A stretch of 64,000 nucleotides of DNA from positions 1 to 64,000 of the forward strand of contig NZ_JAFCJS010000010.1 in the NCBI RefSeq assembly GCF_018130825.1. Reading direction: 5' to 3'. Each line of letters starts with the position of its first letter. Within the stretch, counting starts at the first letter, position 1. The position numbers and the translations under genes were made by a program. This DNA comes from Bradyrhizobium liaoningense. GTDB lineage: Bacteria > Pseudomonadota > Alphaproteobacteria > Rhizobiales > Xanthobacteraceae. The notes under the pieces are model-generated. The model did no database searches. It was given only the letters and a program-made list of their open reading frames with translations, and was not told the DNA's origin. This document shows positions 8,841 to 16,791 of the stretch, piece by piece.

Positions 8841-9045
8841 GTGAACGTGCGATGTCGAATTCATTACAGGACATTCATCAAAGCGCCCTGCTATTCTGGG
8901 TTAGAGTGCTTCTGGCTTGAGAATCGGTAACAGCCCACTACTTCAACACGAACAACAATAATAACGGCGACCCTCTTAAACTTCCCCTCGCGGCCGGGCG
9001 CGGCATGCATGCGCGCCGAGCCGGACTCCAAAAGGATGATACCCC

Positions 9046-9732
9046 ATGGCCAATGCCCGCAAGATCCTGATCGTGGATGACGATACCGATCTGCGCGATA
9101 CGTTGGTGGAGCAATTATCGCTGCACGAAGAATTCGAAGCCTCCGCCGTCGATACCGGCGCCAAGGGCGCGAGCGCCGCGAAGGCCAATTCTCCCGATCT
9201 CGTTCTGATGGATGTCGGTCTGCCCGACACCGATGGCCGCGAAGTTGTCCGTAGCTTGCGCAAGGGCGGCTTCAAGGCGCCGATCATCATGCTGACCGGG
9301 CATGACACCGATTCCGATACGATCCTGGGTCTGGAGTCCGGCGCCAACGACTATGTCGCGAAACCGTTCCGCTTCGCGGTGCTGCTGGCCCGCATCCGCG
9401 CCCAGCTCCGCCAGCACGAGGCCAGCGAGGACGCGGTGTTCTCGGTCGGCCCCTACTCCTTCCGCCCGGGCTCGAAGATGCTGACCGCGGCCAATGCGCG
9501 CAAGGTGCGGCTCACCGAGAAGGAAACCGCCATCCTCCGCTTCCTCTATCGCGCCGGCCAGATGCCAGTGTCGCGCGAGACCCTGCTGCAGGAAGTCTGG
9601 GGCTACAATTCCGGGGTCACCACCCACACGCTGGAAACCCACATCTACCGCCTTCGCCAGAAGATCGAGAAGGACGCCGCCAACCCGGAGATCCTGGTCA
9701 CGGAAGCCGGTGGCTACAAGCTGGTGCCGTGA
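9046..9732 (+). CDS. OmpR/PhoB-type response regulator
   Basis: This is a two-component transcription factor. The receiver domain (residues 5-118) has the acidic pocket DDD at 11-13, the phospho-acceptor D56 in 'LMDVGLPD' and the conserved lysine K106 in 'VAKPF'. The C-terminal winged helix (about 130-228) has 'LTEKETAILRFLYRAGQ' and 'THTLETHIYRLRQKIE', the DNA-recognition region. An 'AAAGGAT' ribosome site precedes the ATG. No sensor kinase lies next to it, so it is an orphan in this window. A short cyclic-nucleotide-binding protein follows 58 bp downstream on the same strand, so the two may share a transcript. Confidence 0.93.
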   Translation: MANARKILIVDDDTDLRDTLVEQLSLHEEFEASAVDTGAKGASAAKANSPDLVLMDVGLPDTDGREVVRSLRKGGFKAPIIMLTGHDTDSDTILGLESGANDYVAKPFRFAVLLARIRAQLRQHEASEDAVFSVGPYSFRPGSKMLTAANARKVRLTEKETAILRFLYRAGQMPVSRETLLQEVWGYNSGVTTHTLETHIYRLRQKIEKDAANPEILVTEAGGYKLVP

Positions 9733-9790
9733 TACGCTTTGGGGGCGCGCGAATCGTTTTAGATGGCGTGCCTTTGAGCCTCGGACCTGA

Positions 9791-10234
9791 ATGTCAATCG
9801 ACGACGACGTAGCGCTTCTCGAGCGTGTCCCGACATTGCGCCTGTTGGGAGACGCCTCGTTGCGCATGCTGGCGATCGGCTCCGAGCAGCGTGACTTCGT
9901 CCGCGGCGACGTCCTGTTCAATCTCGGTGACGACGCCGATGCCGGCTACGTGGTCCAGCGCGGTGCGTTCCGGGTCGAGGACGGCGCCGGTGCCGAGATG
10001 ATCGCCGGTCCCGGCGCGCTGATCGGCGAGCTTGCGCTGGTGGTGCCGATGAAGCGGCCGTCGAGCGCGATCGCGCTGGAGCATTCCTCCGTCATCCGCG
10101 TTGCGCGCAGCCTGTTCCAGCGCGTGCTCGAAAGCGATCCCGCCGCCGCTGTGCGCCTGCGCGACGAATTCGCGGTGCGCTCGAGCCAGATCGCCAGCGA
10201 TATTCTGATGGCGGGTGCGAAGCTGACGAGCTGA
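9791..10234 (+). CDS. Stand-alone cyclic nucleotide-binding domain protein
   Basis: At 147 residues this is almost entirely one Crp/Fnr-type beta-roll (about 10-125) with a short helical tail. There is no helix-turn-helix and no channel or kinase part. The phosphate-binding cassette 'GELALVVPMKRPSSA' keeps the glutamate and arginine that contact a cyclic nucleotide, so it may really bind cAMP or cGMP. It lies directly downstream of the response regulator on the same strand. A class III adenylate cyclase is encoded 51 kb away, at 61395. The effector role is unknown; it may act by binding a partner protein. Confidence 0.85.
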   Translation: MSIDDDVALLERVPTLRLLGDASLRMLAIGSEQRDFVRGDVLFNLGDDADAGYVVQRGAFRVEDGAGAEMIAGPGALIGELALVVPMKRPSSAIALEHSSVIRVARSLFQRVLESDPAAAVRLRDEFAVRSSQIASDILMAGAKLTS

Positions 10235-10248
10235 GTGGTCTCGGCTTC

Positions 10249-10334
10249 GTAGCCCGGATGGAGCGAAGCGTAATCCGGGAATCTCGCCTGCCGGAAAGAC
10301 CGTCCCGGATTGCGCTGCGCTCCATCCGGGCTAC
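10249..10334. repeat. Palindromic repeat, GTAGCCCGGATGGAGCG family (copy 1)
   Basis: The 17-bp perfect arms GTAGCCCGGATGGAGCG (10249-10265) and CGCTCCATCCGGGCTAC (10318-10334) fill the convergent gap between the cNMP-binding protein and xthA. A second copy with identical arms lies at 62486-62568, also in a convergent gap. Confidence 0.85.
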
Positions 10335-10340
10335 GGGACT

Positions 10341-11156
10341 TCACACCTCCAGCGTCACCGTGACAGGCACGTGGTCCGACGGACGCTCCCAGCTGCGCGC
10401 ATCGCGCAGGATCTTGAAATCGCTGACCGCGTCCTTCAGCGCGCGCGAGACCCAGATGTGGTCGAGCCTGCGGCCGCGGTCACCGACGGTCCAGTCGGCG
10501 GAGCGGTAGCTCCACCACGTATAGACCTTTTCCGACATCGGGATGCGGTCGCGCGCGACGTCGACCCACTCGCCGGCTGCAAGCGCGGCTTTCAGCTTCT
10601 CGGTTTCGACAGGCGTGTGCGAGACCACTTTCAGCAGCTGCTTGTGCGACCACACGTCGTTCTCGTGCGGGGCGACGTTGAGATCGCCGACCAGGACATG
10701 GCGATCCTCACCGCGCGGATGCAGCGGCTCGCACGCTGTCATCTCGTCGAGGAAGCGGAGCTTGTGGTCGAATTTCTCGTTCAGCGCGGGATCGGGAATG
10801 TCGCCGCCCGCGGGCACGTAGAAATTATGCAGCACCAAGGGCTTTGCGATGCCCGCCTTCTCGCCGAACGACACCGAGATGTGCCGCGAATCCACCTTGT
10901 CGCAGAAGGTGCGGATGTCCTTCGACTCGAACGGAATCTTCGAGACGATGGCGACGCCGTGATAGCCCTTCTGCCCGTTCAGCGCGACATGCTCATAGCC
11001 GAGCCGTTTGAAGCGCTTCAGCGGAAAGGCGTCGTCGATGCACTTGGTCTCCTGCAGGCACAGCACCTCCGGTCGCGCGCTCTTGAGGAATTTCGCGACG
11101 AGGTCGATGCGCAGCCGCACCGAATTGATGTTCCAGGTTGTCAGGGAAAGACGCAT
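10341..11156 (-). CDS. xthA: Exodeoxyribonuclease III
   Basis: This AP endonuclease and 3'-5' exonuclease of base-excision repair belongs to the EEP metallo-phosphatase fold. Its 271 residues are normal. Visible motifs are 'TTWNINS' at 6-12 (metal-ligand Asn), 'LQETK' with Glu36, 'VGDLNVAPH' (catalytic Asp and Asn), 'RLDHIWVS' and the terminal 'SDHVPV' (catalytic His). It starts with ATG. It follows lolA on the same strand, after a 178-bp gap mostly filled by a palindromic repeat, so it may have its own promoter or be partly insulated from lolA. Confidence 0.95.
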   Translation of the reverse strand: MRLSLTTWNINSVRLRIDLVAKFLKSARPEVLCLQETKCIDDAFPLKRFKRLGYEHVALNGQKGYHGVAIVSKIPFESKDIRTFCDKVDSRHISVSFGEKAGIAKPLVLHNFYVPAGGDIPDPALNEKFDHKLRFLDEMTACEPLHPRGEDRHVLVGDLNVAPHENDVWSHKQLLKVVSHTPVETEKLKAALAAGEWVDVARDRIPMSEKVYTWWSYRSADWTVGDRGRRLDHIWVSRALKDAVSDFKILRDARSWERPSDHVPVTVTLEV

Positions 11157-11214
11157 GGGGAATGCGTCTTAGCATGGATTGGCGCGGGGAAAATGCTTGT
11201 CCACAGGCGTGGAA

Positions 11215-11330
11215 TCGTAGGGTGGGTTAGCGCAGCGTAACCCACCACTGTTCGTATCCGCGGAAACAGAAGAGGTGGGTTACGCCGGCGGACTGCGCTT
11301 CGCGCAGCCGCGGGCTAACCCACCCTACGA
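11215..11330. repeat. Palindromic repeat, TCGTAGGGTGGG family (copy 1)
   Basis: The 17-bp perfect arms TCGTAGGGTGGGTTAGC (11215-11231) and its complement (11314-11330) enclose an inner inverted repeat around 'GTGGGTTACGC'. It separates lolA from xthA, ending 4 bp from the lolA stop codon. The related element at 60738-60833 has GCAAAG in place of GTTAGC. Confidence 0.85.
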
Positions 11331-11334
11331 ACCA

Positions 11335-12147
11335 TCAGCCCGGCGACTGGCCGTAGTTTGTGAAATCGATCTTGAACATGCCGGGGTCGAGCCTCTTGCT
11401 CGAATCCAGATTGTAGACCGCAATCGTGGTGTCGTAGCCCTGCGGGTCGGTGACGGTCCACTGCTTGAGCTGGCCGTCCTTGGCGCCGAACATCAGCAAG
11501 AGCCGGCTGGTGCCGACGAGCGCCTGCTTCTCCTCGATGGTGACGCTGACGAAGAGGTCGTCGGCCGAGACGTTGACGACATTGGTGTCCTTCATCAGGT
11601 CGATGCGATCGGACAACAGGAAGCGCAGCGGCGTCTGCGACAGCGGATAGACGTCCTGGGTCGCAAGCTTGCGGTCGCGCACCACCAGGGACGAACCGTC
11701 GGCGATGATGTCGATCGGGCTCGGCGCGTCATATTCGAAGCGCACCTTGCCGGGCTTCTGGATGTAGAAATCGCCCTGCGTCTTGCTGCCGTCGGGGCCG
11801 ACCTGGACGAAATTCCCGACCAGCGTCTGCAGCGACGACAGATAGGCGCTGACCTTGGCCGCCTGCGCCTTCTGGTTGGCATCGAAGGTCTGGAAGATGC
11901 TGCTCGGCACGTTGCGGCGCGGGTCCGGGATGACCGGGTTCGGCGGCGCCTGCGTCGCGCCGGTGACCGCCGGCCCACCGGCGGAGGTGCCGCCGTCGCG
12001 CCCCTTCGGCGCGGGCTTCGGCACCGGCACGGTCTGCGCGAACGACGACGCCGTCACCATCGCGGCGGTGACGAGAAGAACGCCGGCCACGCGCGCGCCT
12101 TGCGCAGCGATGGTGGCAGCGAATCGAATGTCCTTATGTCTGATCAA
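11335..12147 (-). CDS. lolA: Outer-membrane lipoprotein carrier protein LolA
   Basis: LolA is the periplasmic chaperone that carries lipoproteins from LolCDE to the outer membrane. The start chosen is TTG at 12147. It has an AGGA ribosome site about 11 nt upstream and yields a cleavable signal peptide with a hydrophobic core near residues 15-35, ending about 'SSFAQ'. A longer GTG start at 12246 would overlap the ftsK stop codon by a few bases but adds an unlikely leader. A proline/glycine-rich linker follows. The LolA beta-barrel core then shows 'GDFYIQKPGKVRFEYD' and 'PLSQTPLRFLL', the family hallmarks. It is downstream of ftsK, the common alphaproteobacterial order. Confidence 0.9.
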   Translation of the reverse strand: MIRHKDIRFAATIAAQGARVAGVLLVTAAMVTASSFAQTVPVPKPAPKGRDGGTSAGGPAVTGATQAPPNPVIPDPRRNVPSSIFQTFDANQKAQAAKVSAYLSSLQTLVGNFVQVGPDGSKTQGDFYIQKPGKVRFEYDAPSPIDIIADGSSLVVRDRKLATQDVYPLSQTPLRFLLSDRIDLMKDTNVVNVSADDLFVSVTIEEKQALVGTSRLLLMFGAKDGQLKQWTVTDPQGYDTTIAVYNLDSSKRLDPGMFKIDFTNYGQSPG

Positions 12148-12242
12148 CGCGTCGTCCTGTATGGCTGGGCGCCTTTTTAGCGTGATTTCGGGCAAAAGCA
12201 GATAACGATTTCGCGTGAAATGATGATTTGAGGCTCCTCGCC

Positions 12243-14723
12243 TCACATATGGCTGTCTTCTTCCTCGACCAGAATCTCGCGCTTGCCGGCGTGGTTGGCG
12301 GGACCGACGATGCCTTCCAGTTCCATGCGCTCCATCAGCGATGCGGCCCGGTTATAGCCGATTTGCAGGCGGCGCTGGATGTAGCTGGTCGAGGCCTTGC
12401 GGTCGCGTTTGACGATCGCAACGGCCTGCGCAAACAGGTCGCCGCCGCCATCGGCACCCATGCCGGTGGCGTCGAACACCGCGCCATCCTCGTCCTCGGT
12501 CGGCTCTTCGGCGGTGACCGCTTCGAGGTATTCCGGCTGGCCCTGCGTCTTGAGGTGACGCACCACCTTCTCGACTTCCTCGTCCGAAGCGAACGGCCCG
12601 TGCACGCGGCTGATGCGGCCGCCGCCGGCCATGTAGAGCATGTCGCCCTGGCCGAGCAGCTGCTCGGCGCCCATCTCGCCGAGGATGGTGCGGCTGTCGA
12701 TCTTGGACGTGACCTGGAAGGCGATGCGGGTCGGGAAGTTGGCCTTGATGGTGCCGGTGATGACGTCCACCGACGGGCGCTGCGTCGCCAGGATCACGTG
12801 CAGGCCGGCGGCGCGCGCCATCTGCGCTAGGCGCTGCACCGCGCCTTCGATGTCCTTGCCGGCGACCATCATCAGGTCGGCCATTTCGTCGACGATGATG
12901 ACGATATAGGGCAGCGGGTCGAGCGAGAGCTTCTCTTCCTCGTAGATCGCCTTGCCGGTCTCCTTGTCGAAGCCGGTATGCACGGTGCGCGTCGGCTCCT
13001 CGCCCTTGGCCTTCAGTTCGAGCAGGCGCGTGTTGTAGCCGTCGATGTTGCGCACACCGAGCTTGGCCATGTTCTTGTAGCGCTCTTCCATCTCGCGCAC
13101 GGCCCATTTCAGCGCGACCACCGCCTTCTTCGGGTCGGTCACGACGGGCGTGAGCAGATGGGGGATGCCGTCATAGACGGAGAGTTCGAGCATCTTCGGG
13201 TCGACCATGATCAGCCGGCACTGATCGGGCCGCAGCCGATAGACCAGGCTGAGGATCATGGTGTTGATCGCGACCGACTTGCCCGAGCCGGTGGTACCGG
13301 CGATGAGCATGTGCGGCGTGCGGGCGAGGTCGATGATGACGGGGTCGCCGCCGATGGTCTTGCCGAGGCAGAGCGGCAGTTTTGCGACCGTGTCAGTCGC
13401 CTCTTTCGCCACCAGCAGTTCGCGCAGGTAAACCTTCTCACGATGCGCGTTCGGCAATTCGATGCCGATGGCGTTGCGGCCGGGGACGACGGCGACGCGC
13501 GCCGACAGCGCGCTCATCGAGCGGGCGATGTCGTCGGCAAGGCCGATCACGCGCGAGGATTTGATGCCGGGCGCCGGCTCCAATTCGTACAGCGTGACCA
13601 CAGGGCCCGGATTGGCCTTCACGATCTCGCCGCGCACGCCGAAATCCTGCAGCACGCCTTCGAGCGAGCGCGAATTGGTCTCCAGCTCAGCCTTGCTGAG
13701 CGGCTGGCGGTCGCCGGCCTTCGGCGCTGCCAACATGGAGACGGAGGGAAGATCGAACTTGTCGGAGGATTTTTTGGAAGCGGCCTTCGGTGCAGCCTTC
13801 TTCTTCGGGGCGCGCGCGGCGGGCTCCTCCTCTTCCTCCTCCTCGTCTTCCACTTCTTCTTCGTGCTCGTCCTCGTAATCCTCGTCTTCGGCCTGCGGCG
13901 AGATCGAGGGCGCGGCGCGGCCGCCGCCGCCGCCGAGATTCGGTTCCTGGCGGCTGAACGCGACGGCCTTGGTCTTCGGTCCGCTCGAGACCAGCGAGCG
14001 GTAGGCAGCGCCCAGCAGCCAGATCAGCCGCGCCTTGGTGCTCATCAGCGCATGGAACAGCCAGCCCAGCGACACCGAGCCGCGATCGCTCTCCTCGTCC
14101 TCGTCGAGCGGCTTGTCGTCATCCTCGATCTCGGCGAGCTCTTCATCGTGCTCGCGTGCGCCGAGGCCGCAGGCGATCAGGAACGTCGCCGCCATCGCGG
14201 CGAACAGGATCGTGCCCAGCACCATGCGATAGATCGTACCGGCCGGTCCGAAAATCACCGCGGGCGCGCGCACCAGCGCATCGCCGACCACGCCGCCGAG
14301 CCCTGTCGGCAGCGGCCAGGCGCCACCATGCGGCCAGCAGCTGGCGAAGCCCGCAGCGATCACGGTGCAGAGGATCCAGGAGCCGAGCCGCAGCGCCTCG
14401 CGGTCGAACGGGCGATGCGTCATCATGCGCCAGCCCCAGACCGCGACGGTCAGTACCAGCATGATCGCGCCGAGCCCGAGGATCTGCATCGCAAGGTCGG
14501 CACCGATCGCACCGGCATAGCCGAGGATGTTGCGGATCGGCCGCGAGGTCGCGTGGCTGAGGCTGGGATCCTGCACCGACCAGGTCATCAGCGCCGCCGA
14601 GGCGACGCCCGACAGCGCGATCAGGCCGAGGCCGGTGAGCTCGCGCATGCGACGCGCCAGCCCCTCGCGGATCGAGGGCGGCAGATGGCCGACCAGTGGA
14701 ATGACACGTTCGATTGCCGACAT
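12243..14723 (-). CDS. ftsK: DNA translocase FtsK
   Basis: FtsK anchors at the division septum and pumps DNA to resolve chromosome dimers at dif. The product is about 826 residues. It has four or so N-terminal TM segments (about 30-205), then an acidic, low-complexity linker (about 210-330, with a run of Glu/Asp around 290-310) that is shorter than in E. coli. The motor domain has Walker A 'GTTGSGKS' near 480 and Walker B 'IVIIVDEMAD' near 610. The C-terminal winged-helix gamma domain (about 755-820) reads 'SYIQRRLQIGYNRAA'. ATG at 14723 or GTG at 14729 are both possible starts. It is downstream of the DapC-like gene by about 15 bp. Confidence 0.97.
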   Translation of the reverse strand: MSAIERVIPLVGHLPPSIREGLARRMRELTGLGLIALSGVASAALMTWSVQDPSLSHATSRPIRNILGYAGAIGADLAMQILGLGAIMLVLTVAVWGWRMMTHRPFDREALRLGSWILCTVIAAGFASCWPHGGAWPLPTGLGGVVGDALVRAPAVIFGPAGTIYRMVLGTILFAAMAATFLIACGLGAREHDEELAEIEDDDKPLDEDEESDRGSVSLGWLFHALMSTKARLIWLLGAAYRSLVSSGPKTKAVAFSRQEPNLGGGGGRAAPSISPQAEDEDYEDEHEEEVEDEEEEEEEPAARAPKKKAAPKAASKKSSDKFDLPSVSMLAAPKAGDRQPLSKAELETNSRSLEGVLQDFGVRGEIVKANPGPVVTLYELEPAPGIKSSRVIGLADDIARSMSALSARVAVVPGRNAIGIELPNAHREKVYLRELLVAKEATDTVAKLPLCLGKTIGGDPVIIDLARTPHMLIAGTTGSGKSVAINTMILSLVYRLRPDQCRLIMVDPKMLELSVYDGIPHLLTPVVTDPKKAVVALKWAVREMEERYKNMAKLGVRNIDGYNTRLLELKAKGEEPTRTVHTGFDKETGKAIYEEEKLSLDPLPYIVIIVDEMADLMMVAGKDIEGAVQRLAQMARAAGLHVILATQRPSVDVITGTIKANFPTRIAFQVTSKIDSRTILGEMGAEQLLGQGDMLYMAGGGRISRVHGPFASDEEVEKVVRHLKTQGQPEYLEAVTAEEPTEDEDGAVFDATGMGADGGGDLFAQAVAIVKRDRKASTSYIQRRLQIGYNRAASLMERMELEGIVGPANHAGKREILVEEEDSHM

Positions 14724-14738
14724 GCTCACGGGCCCCGC

Positions 14739-15953
14739 CTAACCCAGAGTCTCGACCAGACGGTGCAGCGCCTGCGCCGTCGTTTCACCATCCTGTACCA
14801 GCGCGAGGCGGATATAGCCTGCGCCGGGATTGAATCCGTCGGGCTGCTGTCGCGCCAGAAAGCTGCCGGGCACCACGCGCACGCCTGCTTCCTTGAAGAG
14901 CCTCAGCGTCACCGACACATCGTCGCCGATCCCGGAGGTGTTCAGCCAGACGCAGAAGCCGCCATCGGGCCGGCGATAGCCGTAACGATTGCCAATGATC
15001 TGGTCGGCGAGATCGAACTTGATCCGGTAGAGCCTGCGGTTCTCCTCGACATGCGCTTCGTCGCCATAGGCAAAGGTCGCGACGTGCTGGAGCGGCACCG
15101 GCACCTGGGGTGCTGCGATGTTGCGCAGCTCCAGGAACATGCCGATGAACTTCTTGTCGCCGGCGGCGAAGCCGACGCGCAGGCCCGGAAGGTTCGAACG
15201 CTTGGACAACGACTGGAACGCAGCCACGCGGATGAAATCGGGGCCGGCGCATTCGAGCGCACTGCCCGGTGCTTCGCGGGTATAGATTTCCGAATAGCAC
15301 TCGTCGCTGAGGATCATGAAGCCGTAGCGATCGGCGAGCTGCTTCAATCGCCTGAAATAGTCGGGCTTGGCGACTGAGCCCTGCGGATTGGCGGGCGACG
15401 CCAGATAGAACGCAACGGTGCGCGCCAGCGTCGTCTCGTCGATGGCGTCGAGATCGGGCAGGAAGCCGTTTTCGACCGTGGTCGGCAGATAGATCGGCTC
15501 GCAGTCTGCTGCGAGGGCGCCGGCGCCGTAGACCGGATAGAACGGGTTCGGCATCAGGATGGCGGGCTTGCCGGGACGCGGGCCGACATAGCGCACGGCC
15601 GCGATCGCGGCGAGGAACAGCCCCTCGCGGCTGCCATTGAGGACGAGAATCTCGGACTTAGGGTCGAGCGGCCGCGGCAGCTTGAAGCGCGACGACAGCC
15701 AGGCGCCAGCAGCGTTCCGGAACGGCTCGGTGCCCTGGTTCATCGGGTAACGGCCGAAATCGGCGATGTGCTTGGCCAGCACCGGGCCGACGAAGTCGGG
15801 CACGGGATGCTGCGGTTCGCCGACCGCAAGCGAAATCAAGGGTTTGCCCGGCTGATGCGGGGCCAGCAGCTCGTTCAGCCGGACGAAGGGCGAGCGTGCG
15901 GAATCGGAGCTGCCACCGCCCTGCGGCGCACGGGTTGAAGCGGTCAGAGCCAT
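14739..15953 (-). CDS. Class I/II PLP aminotransferase, probably succinyl-diaminopimelate transaminase (DapC-like)
   Basis: A fold-type I aminotransferase of 404 residues from ATG 15953. The PLP lysine (about 250) lies in 'SLSKRSNLPGLRVGF', which closely resembles the SLSKRSN pattern of the proteobacterial DapC group. These enzymes make N-succinyl-L,L-diaminopimelate for lysine and peptidoglycan. Other family features are 'SLAVGEPQHPVPDF', 'YPMNQGTEPFR', 'SPANPQGS' and 'ILSDECYSEIY'. It heads the run with ftsK (15 bp away), lolA and xthA, which suits a role in cell-wall precursor supply. The exact substrate is inferred, not proven. Confidence 0.82.
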   Translation of the reverse strand: MALTASTRAPQGGGSSDSARSPFVRLNELLAPHQPGKPLISLAVGEPQHPVPDFVGPVLAKHIADFGRYPMNQGTEPFRNAAGAWLSSRFKLPRPLDPKSEILVLNGSREGLFLAAIAAVRYVGPRPGKPAILMPNPFYPVYGAGALAADCEPIYLPTTVENGFLPDLDAIDETTLARTVAFYLASPANPQGSVAKPDYFRRLKQLADRYGFMILSDECYSEIYTREAPGSALECAGPDFIRVAAFQSLSKRSNLPGLRVGFAAGDKKFIGMFLELRNIAAPQVPVPLQHVATFAYGDEAHVEENRRLYRIKFDLADQIIGNRYGYRRPDGGFCVWLNTSGIGDDVSVTLRLFKEAGVRVVPGSFLARQQPDGFNPGAGYIRLALVQDGETTAQALHRLVETLG

Positions 15954-16036
15954 TCTGGGCGCCAGTACTCTTGGAACGGCCGGTCGCACCAAGGCGCCGG
16001 CGGGAAGCGGTTCAGTTCACCATAGATAGGGCGAGG

Positions 16037-16051
16037 TTAAGACGCGATTAA
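16037..16051. promoter_or_regulatory. Perfect TTAA-N7-TTAA site (CtrA-type)
   Basis: The sequence TTAAGACGCGATTAA matches the full CtrA consensus in both half-sites with the correct seven-base spacer. It lies 84 bp upstream of the DapC-like gene that leads into ftsK on the minus strand. CtrA is the alphaproteobacterial cell-cycle regulator and often controls division genes. The site is seen directly; its use is inferred. Confidence 0.55.
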
Positions 16052-16167
16052 CCATCGGTCGCCGCCGCCGTCCAGAGCGGGAAAAATGGGACCGGATAAC
16101 AACGGGATGCATGACGGCTCTCACCTCTCCCGCCTTGCGGGAGAGGGATTGCACCGTCATCGCGGCT

Positions 16168-16572
16168 TCAGCGTCCCGGCAGCTTCTCGAAGGTCTTCAT
16201 GCCCGCGGGGATCGCGTGGAACTCCTGCTTGTCGCAGGTGTAGATCGCCATTTGCGGCTGGAACTGCTTTGGCTCGTCCAGCGTGCCGACCTTCACGATC
16301 GCGGCGGGCAGGCCCGGAACCTTGGTCACCAGATGCGTGCCGCATTCAGGGCAGAATTCGCGCGTCACGGCGCGTTCGAGGTCCTTGCGCATGAACTGCT
16401 TGGGCTGTCCGGTGATGTAGGAGAAGCCGGCTGCCGGCATTGCGATGAAGGTGTTGGGCGCGCCGCCCGAGATGTACTGGCACTCGCGACAGTGACACTG
16501 CGCCTGCATCATCGGGTCGCCCTCGGCCACATAGCGCACTTCGCCGCAATAGCATCCGCCTTCCAAACGCAT
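16168..16572 (-). CDS. GFA-family protein (glutathione-dependent formaldehyde-activating enzyme-like, zinc-binding)
   Basis: This 134-residue protein has the GFA/CENP-V zinc-site pattern: 'GGCYCGEVRY' at the N-terminus, 'CHCREC' at about 26-31 and 'CPECGTH' near 75. Gfa from Paracoccus was reported to speed glutathione adduct formation with formaldehyde, but most family members are uncharacterised. The ATG at 16572 sits just before 'MRLEGGCYCGEV', the family start; longer in-frame starts extend into the upstream terminator. It stands alone between the aminotransferase and amtB. No formaldehyde dehydrogenase gene is near. Confidence 0.85.
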   Translation of the reverse strand: MRLEGGCYCGEVRYVAEGDPMMQAQCHCRECQYISGGAPNTFIAMPAAGFSYITGQPKQFMRKDLERAVTREFCPECGTHLVTKVPGLPAAIVKVGTLDEPKQFQPQMAIYTCDKQEFHAIPAGMKTFEKLPGR

Positions 16573-16675
16573 GACGACCTCCCGTTTGTTGTTCTTGAGG
16601 TCGATATTTCTGCGCCGGCAATCTGGAATGGCAATCTTTTTCTTCGGCACCTGGTCAAAAAGAAAATTTGCAAAA

Positions 16676-16706
16676 AGAAAGGGGCTCCAACTTGCGCTGG
16701 AGCCCC
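16676..16706 (-). terminator. Rho-independent terminator after amtB copy 1
   Basis: A perfect 9-bp stem, GGGGCTCCA / TGGAGCCCC (16681-16689 and 16698-16706), with an 8-nt loop is followed on the minus strand by a U-rich run (TTTCTTTTT). It lies about 85 bp beyond the amtB stop codon. It would separate amtB transcription from the GFA gene downstream. Confidence 0.9.
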
Positions 16707-16791
16707 TCAACGGTCGGGGCATTGCCGGGTATGTGCCCAAACCGTAGTTGTGGACGCGGTCCCCAAGGAGACCGCGCCCGGGAGGAGAGAG

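Noticed and set aside
12978..15377. A 799-codon open frame antisense to ftsK and the aminotransferase
   Set aside because: Long antisense frames are expected at this GC content. Its His/Arg/Asp-rich sequence shows no family motif, while the minus-strand proteins have clear ones.
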